This document shows, one piece after another, positions 18,402 through 31,745 of a stretch of DNA of 64,000 nt. The DNA lies in contig NC_089184.1 in NCBI RefSeq assembly GCF_947507565.1, positions 1,116,001 to 1,180,000 of the forward strand, given 5' to 3'. The DNA is from Oscarella lobularis (Eukaryota > Porifera > Homoscleromorpha > Homosclerophorida > Oscarellidae). Below the pieces are notes generated by a model. It saw only the letters and a program-made list of their open reading frames with translations. It made no database searches and was not told where the DNA came from. Position numbers and translations under genes: made by a program. The first letter of the stretch is position 1, and every line of letters starts with the position of its first letter.

Positions 18402-21040
18402 ATGATCCACGAACTTCTTCTGGCTCTGTCGGGAATTCCCGGTGATCTATTCGTCGAAGACGAGTCGGGATTTCGAGTAAGCAGATCCAAGAATTGACAA
18501 AAAAGCGACGGCATTTCGCTTTCAGGTCGTCTCGACGTTTCCCTTTCTCCACACGGGCGAAATCTCCTCACTAAATCGACTCGCACGCCTCGGTTGCGAC
18601 TACAAAAGATTCAAATCATTCATTCAATCTCATCGCAGCATTCGCTCGAGCTCAGAGTCGGGTAAAACGACGAGCATCCGACTAAATATATCTATTTTAG
18701 ACTCTGCCACAGGGTTGTATGTTGTTGCTCTGGCTTGCAGCCTAGAGACAGTACTCGAACCGTACAGGGCGCTGGTACTGGACGTCGAAAAGGAGACAAG
18801 CGTCCAGGGACAACTGCTCACTATATCATACGTCCAAAATAAATTTGAAAAGGTATTTTGTTTTTTGTAAAGCAAAATTTTCCTGCTGATTTTTTGTTTT
18901 CAAAGTACTACCTACTTTTTCCCGTCCTGAGGGAATTCTTGACTCAAGTCTCTGAACACAAGGTAGGGCCGTGAAGAGCCCCCTTGTGCTCACTGTGCAC
19001 TCACGTTTCATACCTAGGTTCACGGCTGTCAAATCTTAGGTTTACTTCATCACTATTGCAACTCCGGTATTATTTTAGTTAACCAATCATTTCAAACGTA
19101 GGTTTTATTTATTTATTTATTTTATTTATTTATTTATTTATTGTCGGGTTAATTTATTGGCTTGGTTCTAGATTGCTCATGGATTGTCACGCTGTTTTGT
19201 ATAAACAGCTTTCTGCTTGGTTTCTACACGGAACCGTACTCGATTTCAATAGGGAATTTTTCATCTGCCAACAAACCGAGACAGTGACAGAGACAGGGGC
19301 GGTGGCAACAGATGAAGAGCCAGGAGTGCGTAGTCATAAGTTTCCTTTTGTGATACAAGTCCTTTGTTTAGAAAGAAGAGAGACTTCAGCAGCGATTTTC
19401 AATTGTACATGAGCTTATTCCATCTTATATACCTCATAGGATAGCAGAGAAGGTGGTGGCGATGGCTTTGGTTTTCTGTAGCAGACTTCCAATACATATC
19501 CTCTCACTAGATTTTATTTATCGGTGAAGCAGTTCACATGCTCACTCATAAAACCGACAGACAACAAACTATGGGTTAGAGGCTATAAATAATAATTATT
19601 TTATAAAATTTTTATTCGTACTAGATTCGTTTCTCAAAAATGAAGAAGGCAATTTTTTGTCCAAGTTCGCTTCTCTTCGCGAAGAAAAGGAGTTCAATCT
19701 GATGATGTTTGAACGAGTCGTTGACGACATCAAAGTGTTCATAGGGGAAAGGTTGTGGACGTTTGCCGTCAAAGAATCACACTTGCTTCTCCACCTGAAA
19801 CTAATGAAAGACTTTTTCCTACTTGGACGAGGCGAACTCTTTCAAACGTTTATCGAAATGGGAAACGATTTGATGAAAATTCCGCCAAGCAAAACGACAG
19901 AAAACGGTCAATTAGTTGGGCTAATAGTAGATAATTTTCATCAAAGAATAATACTTCTAGACATCAATTTGCTCTTCAAACAAGCCGCTCACAAGGTTAG
20001 TGCTGCGCACTTGTGCTTCTATGCTAAATGATCTCGTTTTTTCGCCAGGTCTTTTCCGATGACGACGAGGGGTTTAGGAATTACAGTTTGGTTATTGAAG
20101 ACACGGGGAGACGTAAGACAGGCTCCTGCATAAATGAACCTCCTGATTGGCCTCTATTTCTCAGCTGTCACAAGCCCATCGTGGGATTTGCTTGGGATGG
20201 AGTGCACCGTCTCGTGGCCACTGCACATTCTTTTCACTCCTTCAGCTCTTAAAAAGTATCGAAAATAGTCAGCCCATTCGAGTCGATGACGACTGTGATT
20301 TTTAGGTACGGCTCTTTGTTTAAATTTCTCTTGCGCGTTAGACGAGTGCAGATGAGTTTGCAGCGTGCCTGGGCGCAGCAGATGTCTCTCAAATGCGCCG
20401 AACGGGTCGACGCACGCTTGGGAGGACTATGGAACTTGAGAAATCGAATGGCGTTTCTCATCGACAATCTCCAGTACTACCTTCAGGCAAGTTCAACGCG
20501 TTCTTTGCTTCAGTGGAAAACTGTAGCTAGTCGCTGGTTAGGTTAACGTGCTCGAGTCGCAGTACTCCTCACTGTTATCCAAAATCGAGGACACAAAAGA
20601 CTTCGAGGTTGTTTGCTTGGCTCACGATGCCTATCTATCCGCGATCCAAGAGCACGCTTTCTTACTTATGCGACCGGTAGGAAATTAGTGGTAGAAGCCT
20701 AAACGTCCAAGGATGGTTCGGGATTGTTTACAGATAGCTCGCAGTTTGAACGAAATCTTAGATCTTAGTCTGCAGCTGTGCACTTTGCTGTCATATGGGC
20801 TGCAGTTGACCGAACGCGATCTTGCTCAGGCAGGAAAAATAGGAAAAGTAGGTCCTTCTTTTTGTTGTGGTATTATTATTTAATTAATTAAATGTGTTGC
20901 AGGCGTTTGAGAGGCAATCGTCGCTACTGTTCAAAATTCTATGCAGCGTACAAACTCGTCAAAGCTCGTCGCACTTGGCGCAATTCTTGTTGAAAATTGA
21001 CTACAATTTCTTTTTTTCGGGACAGTTGAGCGGACGATAG
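18402..21040 (+). CDS. TUBGCP4: Gamma-tubulin complex component 4
   Basis: GCP-family subunit of the gamma-tubulin ring complex, which nucleates microtubules. Many small exons. ATG 18402 gives MIHELLLALSGIPGDLFVED, nearly identical to the GCP4 N-terminus, and the next exon VVSTFPFLHTGEISSLNRLA (human FPFLHPSETSVLNRLCRLG). GRIP1 region pieces include VLYKQLSAWFLHGTVLDFNR with EFFI, ELIPSYIPHRIAEKV, and MKDFFLLGRGELFQTFIEMG. A 54-nt intron after TTEN (about 19907-19960) restores TTENDINLLFKQAAHKV. The GRIP2 region contains SWPLHILFTPSALKKY, FKFLLRVRRVQMSLQRAWAQ and LRNRMAFLIDNLQYYLQ. The end is KIDYNFFFSGQLSGR-stop (TAG 21038-21040), matching LRLDYNKYYTQAGG. A (TTTA)n run sits in one intron. 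It is divergent from KDM1A and is the last gene before repeats begin. Confidence 0.95.
19104..19142 (+). repeat. (TTTA)n microsatellite in a TUBGCP4 intron
   Basis: Ten or so TTTA/TTTTA units in tandem just upstream of the exon encoding the KQLSAWFLHG motif. A similar TTTA run lies downstream of JTB near 9495. Confidence 0.85.
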
Positions 21041-21044
21041 GCAT

Positions 21045-21088
21045 CTTCTCTATCTCTATCTCTATCTCTATCTCTATCTTCTCTCTCA
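21045..21088 (+). repeat. (TCTCTA)n microsatellite next to the TUBGCP4 stop
   Basis: About five TCTCTA hexamers followed by a TCTCTC-rich tail, starting 5 bp after the TUBGCP4 stop codon. TUBGCP4 therefore has either a very short 3' UTR or one running into repeat DNA. The run adjoins the proposed Helitron 5' end. Confidence 0.85.
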
Positions 21089-21236
21089 TCTCTCTCATTA
21101 TAATGCGCGACGCCATCTTGGACAAAACATGGCCGCCGCCATTTGTTTCGCGATACGCTCCGAGGCGGCTTGGCGCGCGGCTTTGCCGACGCTCTCTCCC
21201 TGCTTCGACGAAGATTCTATATACCGTGGTGGGGTT

Positions 21237-21450
21237 TTTGGCGCGACGGGGCCCCTTTCGGCGTCTCGATCGCCCGTGCCATTGCCCGTCGTCTCGCGCG
21301 CGGCTCCGCAATCGTGACGCGGACCTTTTTTGCGCGTCTTTTTAAGCGTGCGGTCGGGTTTTTGGCGACGACGGGGCTCCTTTCGGCGTCTCGATCGCCC
21401 GTGCCATCGCCCGTCGTCTCGCTCGCGGCTTCGTAATCGTCCGCAATCGT
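21237..21450 (+). repeat. Duplicated 125-bp GC-rich segment inside the Helitron
   Basis: CCTTTCGGCGTCTCGATCGC occurs at 21254 and 21379, 125 bp apart, each followed by CCGTGCCAT(T/C)GCCCGTCGTC. A third, more diverged partial copy seems to lie at about 21480-21550. Long open frames here reflect composition. Confidence 0.7.
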
Positions 21451-21900
21451 GACGCGGACTCTCCTCGCGCGTCTTTTGGTGCGTTCTCTCCCGTTGTCGA
21501 AGTCTTCGCGACGCGGGCCCCCTTCGAGGGTCTCTCCGAACCCTTTGCGTCGCATACGGGACGTCTACAAACCATTTAGTAGATAGCAAATTCCAACGCC
21601 TCAATCGTCTATGCGCTCGCAAAACCTACTGATTTTCAAGGAAAGGGAAAGAAATATTTGACCGCAGTGCCATCTTCCTGAATTGATAGCGAGAAATCAT
21701 GGCGCGTAAATTGTCAAAATATTGCCCAAAGGCTTTTGGTAATCGTGCCGCATGATTGATTTTGCGCCGATAATCTGCAGCTACTGACTGTATTAGTACT
21801 CAGTGGGATTTTGACAGTTAGCTGTACCTACGAACATTCAACGAGAACTATTTTTGAAAAGGCAGTACCAGAACTATTATTGAATTGGCAGTAGCGGGAA

Positions 21901-22730
21901 CAGGTTGCATAAAGGCGTGCATGTACACACTCTGTTTCAGAAAAGAATTTTTTTCAACTACTGCCTAGCTGCCGGAGGCCGCGAAGGTAGGCTACAACAG
22001 TTAGTGAAGAAGTATACCAGTGTATGCATGTATACAAATGACACCGAACACTTTAGGCGGTCAGCGGGAAACAACACAGCCAAAGGGAAGTCTTTTCAAC
22101 ACATGCAGTCACCGGGAAAAATTTGCATGCACAGAGTAAGCAAGAACTAGGTATGTGTTGGCAACTCTGCATGATCAGCGGGAATCATAAGAATTGCACG
22201 ATTATCAACGAATATGCAGGTATTCGGCTGCAGAGTAAGCGGGAAACAGATTTGCTACGCTTTTAGCGGTAACAGGTTGCATAAAGGCGTGCATGTACAC
22301 CGTGTGTTTCAGAAAGATCTCTCTCTTTTGCTACACGTTCAGCGGCTGGGACGTCGGCCTTGGGAATACACTCAGCAAGAACTATTTTTTAATCAAATAT
22401 GTGCATGCAGTCTGCCGCGAAGGTAGGCTGTAACTGTGAATAAAAAGACTTCCCGTTGACTGTGTTGACTGTATCCCGCTGACTGCCTAAAGTGACCGGT
22501 CGGTTAACAATCCAACTAACAGTCACCGGGAACAATTTGTATGCACAGACTCGGCGAGAACTAATTTGCGCGAAGGTAGGCTATAACAGTTAGTGGGACT
22601 GTTACAGGAAAAATACAAAAATGAAACCGACCGGTGACTTTAGGCACTCAGCGGGAAAAAACGACGGAAAGTCCTTTTACACACAGTCACCGGGAACAAT
22701 TTGAATGCACATGCAGACTCAGCGAGAACT
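21901..22730 (+). repeat. Short dispersed direct repeats in the Helitron interior
   Basis: CAGGTTGCATAAAGGCGTGC (with ATGTACAC after it) occurs at 21901 and 22273. CAGTCACCGGGAACAATTTG or close variants, followed by a TGCAC, occur near 22106, 22521 and 22686. GGTAGGCT(A/G)(C/T)AAC occurs near 21986, 22424 and 22575, and AGCGGGAA recurs throughout. This suggests local duplications or nested decayed elements. No gene is recognised from 21641 to 23090. Confidence 0.65.
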
Positions 22731-23125
22731 AATTTGCTGTGCGGGTCAGTGGTGGGCAACTGACGCACCCTCTGCAAGTCACACTAACTTAATTGAAGGG
22801 TGTATAAACTTTGTCTCGGCAGGATCTCCTTTTCTGCACGGTGAACGAAGTCCTTGCCTTTACACCCAGAAAGAACTATTTCATCAAATACAGTCTGCCT
22901 TGAACGGGAACTCATTGGCTACAACTGTCAGTTGAACTGCTACACGAAGTACGTATTTGTATATAAAGGACAGCGCTTAGTTTGACGGCACTGTGACCGG
23001 GGAGGGCTTCAAGTGTTCCAACCCCCAAGTAGTGCAGCGTAAGCCATCCTAATCGAACGTCCTAATTGTGCATTTTAAAACAAAAATGCACTCTGCCCCG
23101 CGCGAAGCGCGGGTAAGTAAGCTAG

Positions 23126-23550
23126 TCTCTTCCCATAATTTACGGAGCTTCGTACGGGGCCTGCGTTTCCAATGCGGGACCTCGCGTTTTCGCCTTCAAA
23201 TTTCGCCGCCCGACGCCGCCGTGACCGCGCTTCGATCGCTCCGCTGCGCTTCGAACGCCCTTCCGCGCGATCGATTGAACGCGCGATCGTCGGGACCCCC
23301 GCCGCGGATCCTCCTCCGCCGCCGCTTTCCCGGGCCGCCGATCGCGCCGGAATTCCAAACGCGACGTCTCGCGCGGGTTTTCTACCGGTCCGAATCGAGC
23401 AATCGCCGCCGTGAAGTCGCGTTTCGCCCCAATTCGAATCGCCTTAGAGTGCGCTATGCATATTTTCTCCGCCGCCATCTTCCTTTGTCTTTCCGTTTTT
23501 CCATGGCTTCTTCCGCGCGAAAGCGGCCTCGCAGCGAGCTTCCAGCGACT
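23126..23550 (+). other. GC-rich, gene-free stretch; possible second Helitron-like 5' tip
   Basis: Starts directly at the Helitron 3' CTAG with TCTCTTCCCATAATTTACGG, which resembles the proposed first 5' tip (TCTCT...ATAAT...). It then becomes strongly GC-rich with CG-rich words to about 23350, and grades to ordinary composition. A frame open across 23068-23751 has no recognisable domain and runs into the satellite, so I do not call a gene. Confidence 0.4.
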
Positions 23551-23554
23551 CCTG

Positions 23555-23730
23555 GTAGAGTGCCCTGCCCTTGCAATACGTGTATCCCTGATGCATGTTT
23601 CCCCCCTGAGTTAAGTTTACCGCATAGTGGAATTCGCAGTGTACCATTCCCTGCTTGCAGAGTACGTATCACTGATGCATGTTTTTGTGCAATTCACACT
23701 GTACCACTTCCTGCTTGCAGGGTATGTATC
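23555..23730 (+). repeat. Three decayed copies of a 60-85 bp repeat at the satellite border
   Basis: Copies share CCTGC..TTGCA..(A/G)TA(C/T)GT.TATC, then CTGATGCATGTTT in the first two. They begin near 23563, 23649 and 23709. The third copy breaks off after GGTATGTATC, where the 25-bp satellite starts. The second and third carry the inverted repeat CCTGC-TT-GCAG(G). Confidence 0.7.
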
Positions 23731-26700
23731 CTTCAACAGAAAACACATTGAGTACCTAAAACAGAAAACATATTGAGTACCTACAACAGAAAATACATTG
23801 AGTACCTACAACAGAAAACATATTGAGTACCTAAAACAGAAAACATATTGAGTACCTACAACAGAAAACACATTGAGTACCTTCAACAGAAAACATATTG
23901 AGTACCTTCAACAGAAAACAGAAAACATATTGAATACGTTCAACAGAAAACATATTGAATACGTTTAACAGAAAACATAATGAGTACCTTCAACAGAAAA
24001 CATAATGAGTACCTTCAACAGAAAACATATTGAGTACCTTCAACAGAAAACGTAATGAATACCTTCAACAGAAAACGTAATGAGTACCTTCAACAAAAAA
24101 CGTATTGAGTACCTACAACAGAAAACAGAAAACATATTGAGTACGTTCAACAGAAAACATATTGAATACGTTCAACAGAAAACATATTGAGTACCTTCAA
24201 CAGAAAACGTAATGAGTACCTTCAACAGAAAACGTATTGAGTACCTACAACAGAAAACAGAAAACATATTGAGTACGTTCAACAGAAAACATATTAAATA
24301 CGTTCAACAGAAAGCATATTGAGTACCTTCAACAGAAAACGTTATGAGTACCTTCAACAGAAAACGTATTGAGTACCTACAACAGAAAACAGAAAAAATA
24401 TTGAGTACGTTCAACAGAAAACATATTGAGTACCTTCAACAGAAAACATATTGAGTACGTTTAACAGAAAACATAATGAGTACCTTCAACAGAAAACATT
24501 GAGTACCTTCAACAGAAAACGTAATGAGTACCTTCAACAGAAAACAGAAAACATGTTGAGTACGTTTAACAGAAAACATAATGAGTACCTTCAACAGAAA
24601 ACATATTGAGTACCTTCAACAGAAAACGTAATGAGTACCTTCAACAGAAAACATATTGAGTACCTTCAACAGAAAACAGAAAACATGTTGAGTACGTTTA
24701 ACAGAAAACATAATGAGTACCTTCAACAGAAAACATATTGAGTACGTTCAACAGAAAACAGAAAACAGATTGAGACCTACAACAGAAAACAGAAAACATT
24801 GATTACCTACAACAGAAAAAGAAAACAGATTGAGTACACTGTACCTACAACAGAAAACAGATTGAGTACTTTCAACAGAAAACATAATGAGTACCTTCAA
24901 CAGAAAACATATTGAGTACCTTCAACAGAAAACAGAAAACATATTGAGTACAGTACCTTCAACGGAAAAATATTGAGTACCTTCAACAGAAAACATATTG
25001 AGTACCTTCAACAGAAAACAGAAAACATATTGAGTACCTACAACAGAAAACAGAAAACATATTGAGTACGTTCAACAGAAAACATATTGAGTACCTTCAA
25101 CAGAAATCATATTGAGTACGTTCAACAGAAAACATATTGAGTACGTTCAACAGAAAACATAATGAGTACCTTCAACAGAAAACATAATGAGTATCTTCAA
25201 CAGAAAACATATTGAGTACCTTCAACAGAAAACAGAAAACGTAATGAGTACCTTCAACAGAAAACAGAAAACATATTGAGTACGTTTAACAGAAAACATA
25301 ATGAGTACCTTCAACAGAAAACATAATGAGTACCTTCAACAGAAAACATATTGAGTACCTTCAACAGAAAACGTAATGAGTACCTTCAACAGAAAACGTA
25401 TTGAGTACCTACAACAGAAAACATATTGAGTACCTTCAACAGAAAACATATTGAGTACCTTCAACAGAAAACAGAAAACATATTGAATACGTTCAACAGA
25501 AAACATATTGAATACGTTTAACAGAAAACATAATGAGTACCTTCAACAGAAAACATATTGAGTACCTTCAACAGAAAACGTAATGAGTACCTTCAACAGA
25601 AAACGTAATGAGTACCTTGAACAAAAAACGTATTGAGTACCTACAACAGAAAACAGAAAACATATTGAGTACGTTCAACAGAAAACATATTGAATACGTT
25701 CAACAGAAAACATATTGAGTACCTTCAACAGAAAACGTAATGAGTACCTTCAACAGAAAACGTATTGAGTACCTACAACAGAAAACAGAAAACATATTGA
25801 GTACGTTCAACAGAAAACATATTAAATACGTTCAACAGAAAACATATTGAGTACCTTCAACAGAAAACGTTATGAGTACCTTCAACAGAAAACGTATTGA
25901 GTACCTACAACAGAAAACAGAAAACATATTGAGTACGTTCAACAGAAAACATATTGAGTACCTTCAACAGAAAACATATTAAGTACCTTCAACAGAAAAC
26001 AGAAAACATATTGAGTACAGTACCTTCAACAGAAAAATATTGAGTACCTTCAACAGAAAACATATTGAGTACCTTCAACAGAAAACAGAAAACATATTGA
26101 GTACAGTACCTTCAACAGAAAAATATTGACTACATTCAACAGAAAACATATTGAGTACGTTCAACAGAAAACATATTGAGTACGTTCAACAGAAAACATA
26201 ATGAGTACCTTCAACAGAAAACAGAAAACATATTGAGTACCTACAACAGTCAACAGAAAACATAATGAGTACCTTCAACCGAAAACAGAAAACATATTGA
26301 GTACCTACAACAGAAAACAGAAAACATATTGAGTGCGTTCAACAGAAAACATATTGAATACGTTTAACAGAAAACATAATGAGTACCTTCAACAGAAAAC
26401 ATATTGAGTACCTTCAACAGAAAACATAATGAGTACCTTCAACAGAAAACATATTGAGTACCTTCAACAGAAAACAGAAAACATATTGAGTACGTTCAAC
26501 AGAAAACAGAAAACAGATTGAGACCTACAACAGAAAACAGAAAACATATTGAGTACCTTCAACAGAAAACATAATGAGTACCTTCAACAGAAAACATATT
26601 GAGTACCTTCAACAGAAAACAGAAAACATATTGAGACCTACAACAGAAAACAGAAAACATTGAGTACCTACAACAGAAAACAGAAAACATATTGAGTACC

Positions 26701-29700
26701 TTCAACAGAAAACATATTGAGTACCTTCAACAGAAAACAGAAAACATATTGAGTACGTTCAACAGAAAACATATTGAATACGTTTAACAGAAAACATAAT
26801 GAGTACCTTCAACAGAAAACATATTGAGTACCTTCAACAGAAAACATAATGAGTACCTTCAACAGAAAACATATTGAGTACCTTCAACAGTCAACAGAAA
26901 ACATAATGAGTACCTTCAACAGAAAACAGAAAACATATTGAGTACCTACAACAGAAAAGAGAAAACATATTGAGTGCGTTCAACAGAAAACATATTGAAT
27001 ACGTTTAACAGAAAACATAATGAGTACCTTCAACAGAAAACATATTGAGTACCTTCAACAGAAAACATAATGAGTACCTTCAACAGAAAACATATTGAGT
27101 ACCTTCAACAGAAAACAGAAAACATATTGAGTACGTTCAACAGAAAACAGAAAACAGATTGAGACCTACAACAGAAAACAGAAAACATATTGAGTACCTT
27201 CAACAGAAAACAGAAAACATATTGAGACCTACAACAGAAAACAGAAAACATTGAGTACCTACAACAGAAAACAGAAAACATATTGAGTACCTTCAACAGA
27301 AAACATATTGAGTACCTTCAACAGAAAACAGAAAACATATTGAGTACGTTCAACAGAAAACAGAAAACATATTGAGACCTACAACAGAAAACAGAAAACA
27401 TATTGAGAACCTTGAACAGAAAACATAATGAGTACCTTCAACAGAAAACATATTGAGTACCTTCAACAGAAAACGTAATGAGTACCTTCAACAGAAAACA
27501 TATTGAGTACCTTCAACAGAAAACAGAAAACATATTGAGTACGTTCAACAGAAAACAGAAAACAGATTGAGACCTACAACAGAAAACAGAAAACATATTG
27601 AGTACCTTCAACAGAAAACATAATGAGTACCTTCAACAGAAAACATATTGAGTACCTTCAACAGAAAACAGAAAACATATTGAGTACGTTCAACAGAAAA
27701 CAGAAAACATATTGAGTACCTACAACAGAAAACAGAAAACATATTGAGTACCTTCAACAGAAAACATAATGAGTACCTTCAACAGAAAACGTAATGAGTA
27801 CCTTCAACAGAAAAAAAAAACATATTGAGTACCTACAACAGAAAACAGAAAACATATTGAGTACCTTCAACAGAAAACAGAAAACATATTGAGTACCTAC
27901 AACAGAAAACAGAAAACATATTGAGTACGTTCAACAGAAAACATATTAAATACGTTAACAGAAAACATAATGAGTACCTTCAACAGAAAACATATTGAGT
28001 ACCTTCAACAGAAAACATAATGAGTACCTTCAACAGAAAACATATTGAATACGTTTAACAGAAAACATAATGAGTACCTTCAACAGAAAACATATTGAGT
28101 ACCTTCAACAGAAAACGTAATGAGTACCTTCAACAGAAAACATATTGAGTACCTTCAACAGAAAACAGAAAACATATTGAGTACGTTCAACAGAAAACAG
28201 AAAACAGATTGAGACCTACAACAGAAAACAGAAAACATTGAGTACCTACAACAGAAAAAGAAAACATATTGAGTACACTGTACCTACAACAGAAAACAGA
28301 AAACATATTGAGTACGTTCAACAGAAAACATATTGAATACGTTTAACAGAAAACATAATGAGTACCTTCAACAGAAAACATATTGAGTACCTTCAACAGA
28401 AAACGTAATGAGTACCTTCAACAGAAAACATATTGAGTACCTTCAACAGAAAACAGAAAACATATTGAGTACCTACAACAGAAAACAGAAAACATATTGA
28501 GTACGTTCAACAGAAAACATATTGAATACGTTTAACAGAAAACATAATGAGTACCTTCAACAGAAAACATAATGAGTACCTTCAACAGAAAACATATTGA
28601 GTACCTTCAACAGAAAAGGTAATGAGTACCTTCAACAGAAAACATATTGAGTACCTTCAACAGAAAACAGAAAACATATTGAGTACGTTCAACAGAAAAC
28701 AGAAAACAGATTGAGACCTACAACAGAAAACAGAAAACATTGAGTACCTACAACAGAAAACAGAAAACATATTGAGTACCTTCAACAGAAAACATATTGA
28801 GTACCTTCAACAGAAAACAGAAAACATATTGATTACGTTCAACAGAAAACAGAAAACAGATTGAGACCTACAACAGAAAACAGAAAACATTGAGTACCTA
28901 CAACAGAAAACAGAAAACATATTGAGTACCTTCAACAGAAAACATATTGAGTACCTTCAACAGAAAACAGAAAACATATTGAGTACGTTCAACAGAAAAC
29001 AGAAAACAGATTGAGACCTACAACAGAAAACAGAAAACATATTGAGTACCTTCAACAGAAAACATAATGAGTACCTTCAACAGAAAACATATTGAGTACC
29101 TTCAACAGAAAACAGAAAACATATTGAGTACGTTCAACAGAAAACAGAAAACAGATTGAGACCTACAACAGAAAACAGAAAACATATTGAGTACCTTCAA
29201 CAGAAAACATAATGAGTACCTTCAACAGAAAACGTAATGAGTACCTTCAACAGAAAGCAGAAAACATATTGAGTACCTACAACAGAAAAGAGAAAACATA
29301 TTGAGTACGTTCAACAGAAAACATATTGAATACGTTTAACAGAAAACATAATGAGTACCTTCAACAGAAAACATAATGAGTACCTTCAACAGAAAACATA
29401 TTGAGTACCTTCAACAGAAAACGTAATGAGTACCTTCAACAGAAAACATATTGAGTACCTTCAACAGAAAACAGAAAACATATTGAGTACGTTCAACAGA
29501 AAACAGAAAACAGATTGAGATCTACAACAGAAAACAGAAAACATATTGAGTACCTTCAACAGAAAACATAATGAGTACCTTCAACAAAAAACATATTGAG
29601 TACCTTCAACAGAAAACAGAAAACATATTGAGTACGTTCAACAGAAAACAGAAAACAGATTGAGACCTACAACAGAAAACAGAAAACATATTGAGTACCT

Positions 29701-31745
29701 TCAACAGAAAACATAATGAGTACCTTCAACAGAAAACATATTGAGTACCTTCAACAGAAAACAGAAAACATATTGAGTACGTTCAACAGAAAACAGAAAA
29801 CAGATTGAGACCTACAACAGAAAACAGAAAACATTGAGTACCTACAACAGAAAACAGAAAACATATTGAGTACCTTCAACAGAAAACATATTGAGTACCT
29901 TCAACAGAAAACAGAAAACATATTGAGTACGTTCAACAGAAAACAGAAAACAGATTGAGACCTACAACAGAAAACAGAAAACATATTGAGTACCTTCAAC
30001 AGAAAACATAATGAGTACCTTCAACAGAAAACATATTGAGTACCTTCAACAGAAAACAGAAAACATATTGAGTACGTTCAACACAAAACAGAAAACAGAT
30101 TGAGACCTACAACAGAAAACAGAAAACATTGAGTACCTACAACAGAAAACATATTGAGTACCTTCAACAGAAAACATATTGAGTACCTTCAACAGAAAAC
30201 GTAATGAGTACCTTCAACAGAAAACATATTGAGTACCTTCAACAGAAAACAGAAAACATATTGAGTACCTACAACAGAAAACAGAAAACATATTGAGTAC
30301 GTTCAAGAGAAAACATATTGAATACGTTTAACAGAAAACATAATGAGTACCTTCAACAGAAAACATATTGAGTACCTTCAACAGAAAACATAAAGAGTAC
30401 CTTCAACAGAAAACAGAAAACATATTGAGTACCTACAACAGAAAACAGAAAACATATTGAGTACGTTCAACAGAAAACATATTAAATACGTTTAACAGAA
30501 AACATAATGAGTACCTTCAACAGAAAACATAATGAGTACCTTCAAGAGAAAACGTAATGAGTACCTTCAACAGAAAACATATTGAGTACCTTCAACAGAA
30601 AACATATTTAGTACCTTCAACAGAAAACATATTGAGGACCTTCAACAGAAAACAGAAAACATATTGAGTACAGTACCTTCAACAGAAAAATATTGAGTAC
30701 CTTCAACAGAAAACATATTGAGTACAGTACCTTCAACAGAAAAATATTGAGTACCTTCAACAGAAAACATATTGAGTACGTTCAACAGAAAACATATTGA
30801 GTACGTTCAACAGAAAACATAATGAGTACCTTCAACAGAAAACAGAAAACATATTGAGTACCTACAACAGAAAACAGAAAACATATTGAGTACGTTCAAC
30901 AGAAAACATATTGAATACGTTTAACAGAAAACATAATGAGTACCTTCAACAGAAAACATATTGAGTACCTTCAACAGAAAACGTAATGAGTACCTTCAAC
31001 AGAAAACATATTGAGTACCTTCAACAGAAAACAGAAAACATGTTGAGTACGTTTAACAGAAAACATAATGAGTACCTTCAACAGAAAACATATTGAGTAC
31101 GTTCAACAGAAAACAGAAAACAGATTGAGACCTACAACAGAAAACAGAAAACATTGATTACCTACAACAGAAAAAGAAAACAGATTGAGTACACTGTACC
31201 TACAACAGAAAACAGATTGAGTACTTTCAACAGAAAACATAATGAGTACCTTCAACAGAAAACATATTGAGTACCTTCAACAGAAAACGTAATGAGTACC
31301 TTCAACAGAAAACATATTGAGTACCTTCAACAGAAAACAGAAAACATATTGAGTACCTACAACAGAAAACAGAAAACATATTGAGTACGTTCAACAGAAA
31401 ACATATTGAGTACCTTCAACAGAAAACATATTGAGTACGTTCAACAGAAAACATATTGAGTACGTTCAACAGAAAACATAATGAGTACCTTCAGCGGAAA
31501 ACATAATGAGTATCTTCAACAGAAAACATATTGAGTACCTTCAACAGAAAACAGAAAACGTATTGAGTACCTTCAACAGAAAACAGAAAACATATTGAGT
31601 ACGTTTAACAGAAAACATAATGAGTACCTTCAACAGAAAACATAATGAGTACCTTCAACAGAAAACATATTGAGTACCTTCAACAGAAAACGTAATGAGT
31701 ACCTTCAACAGAAAACGTATTGAGTACCTACAACAGAAAACATAT

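Larger units (their letters stand above)
21089..23125 (+). mobile_element. Probable non-autonomous Helitron (about 2.0 kb)
   Basis: The 3' end has the Helitron hallmarks: a perfect 7-bp GC hairpin CCCGCGC-GAA-GCGCGGG (23097-23113), an 8-nt tail, then CTAG (23122-23125) followed by T, as expected for insertion between A and T. The 5' end is less sure; the best candidate is A|TCTCTCTCATTATAATGCG at 21089, since Helitrons begin with TC after an A. No terminal inverted repeats or target duplication are expected. Inside I find no Rep/helicase coding, only a GC-rich 5' part (about 21100-21550) and an AT-richer part with short internal repeats. The strand follows from the hairpin-CTAG end on plus. 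Confidence 0.6.

Noticed and set aside
21098-21622. 174-codon minus frame of basic repeats (RARRRAMARAIETP)
   Set aside because: It arises from the duplicated 125-bp GC-rich block within the putative Helitron; overlapping open frames in other phases show composition bias.
23068-23751. 227-codon frame crossing the Helitron end and satellite border
   Set aside because: It begins inside the mobile element, runs through GC-rich and decayed repeats, and enters the satellite; no recognisable domain.
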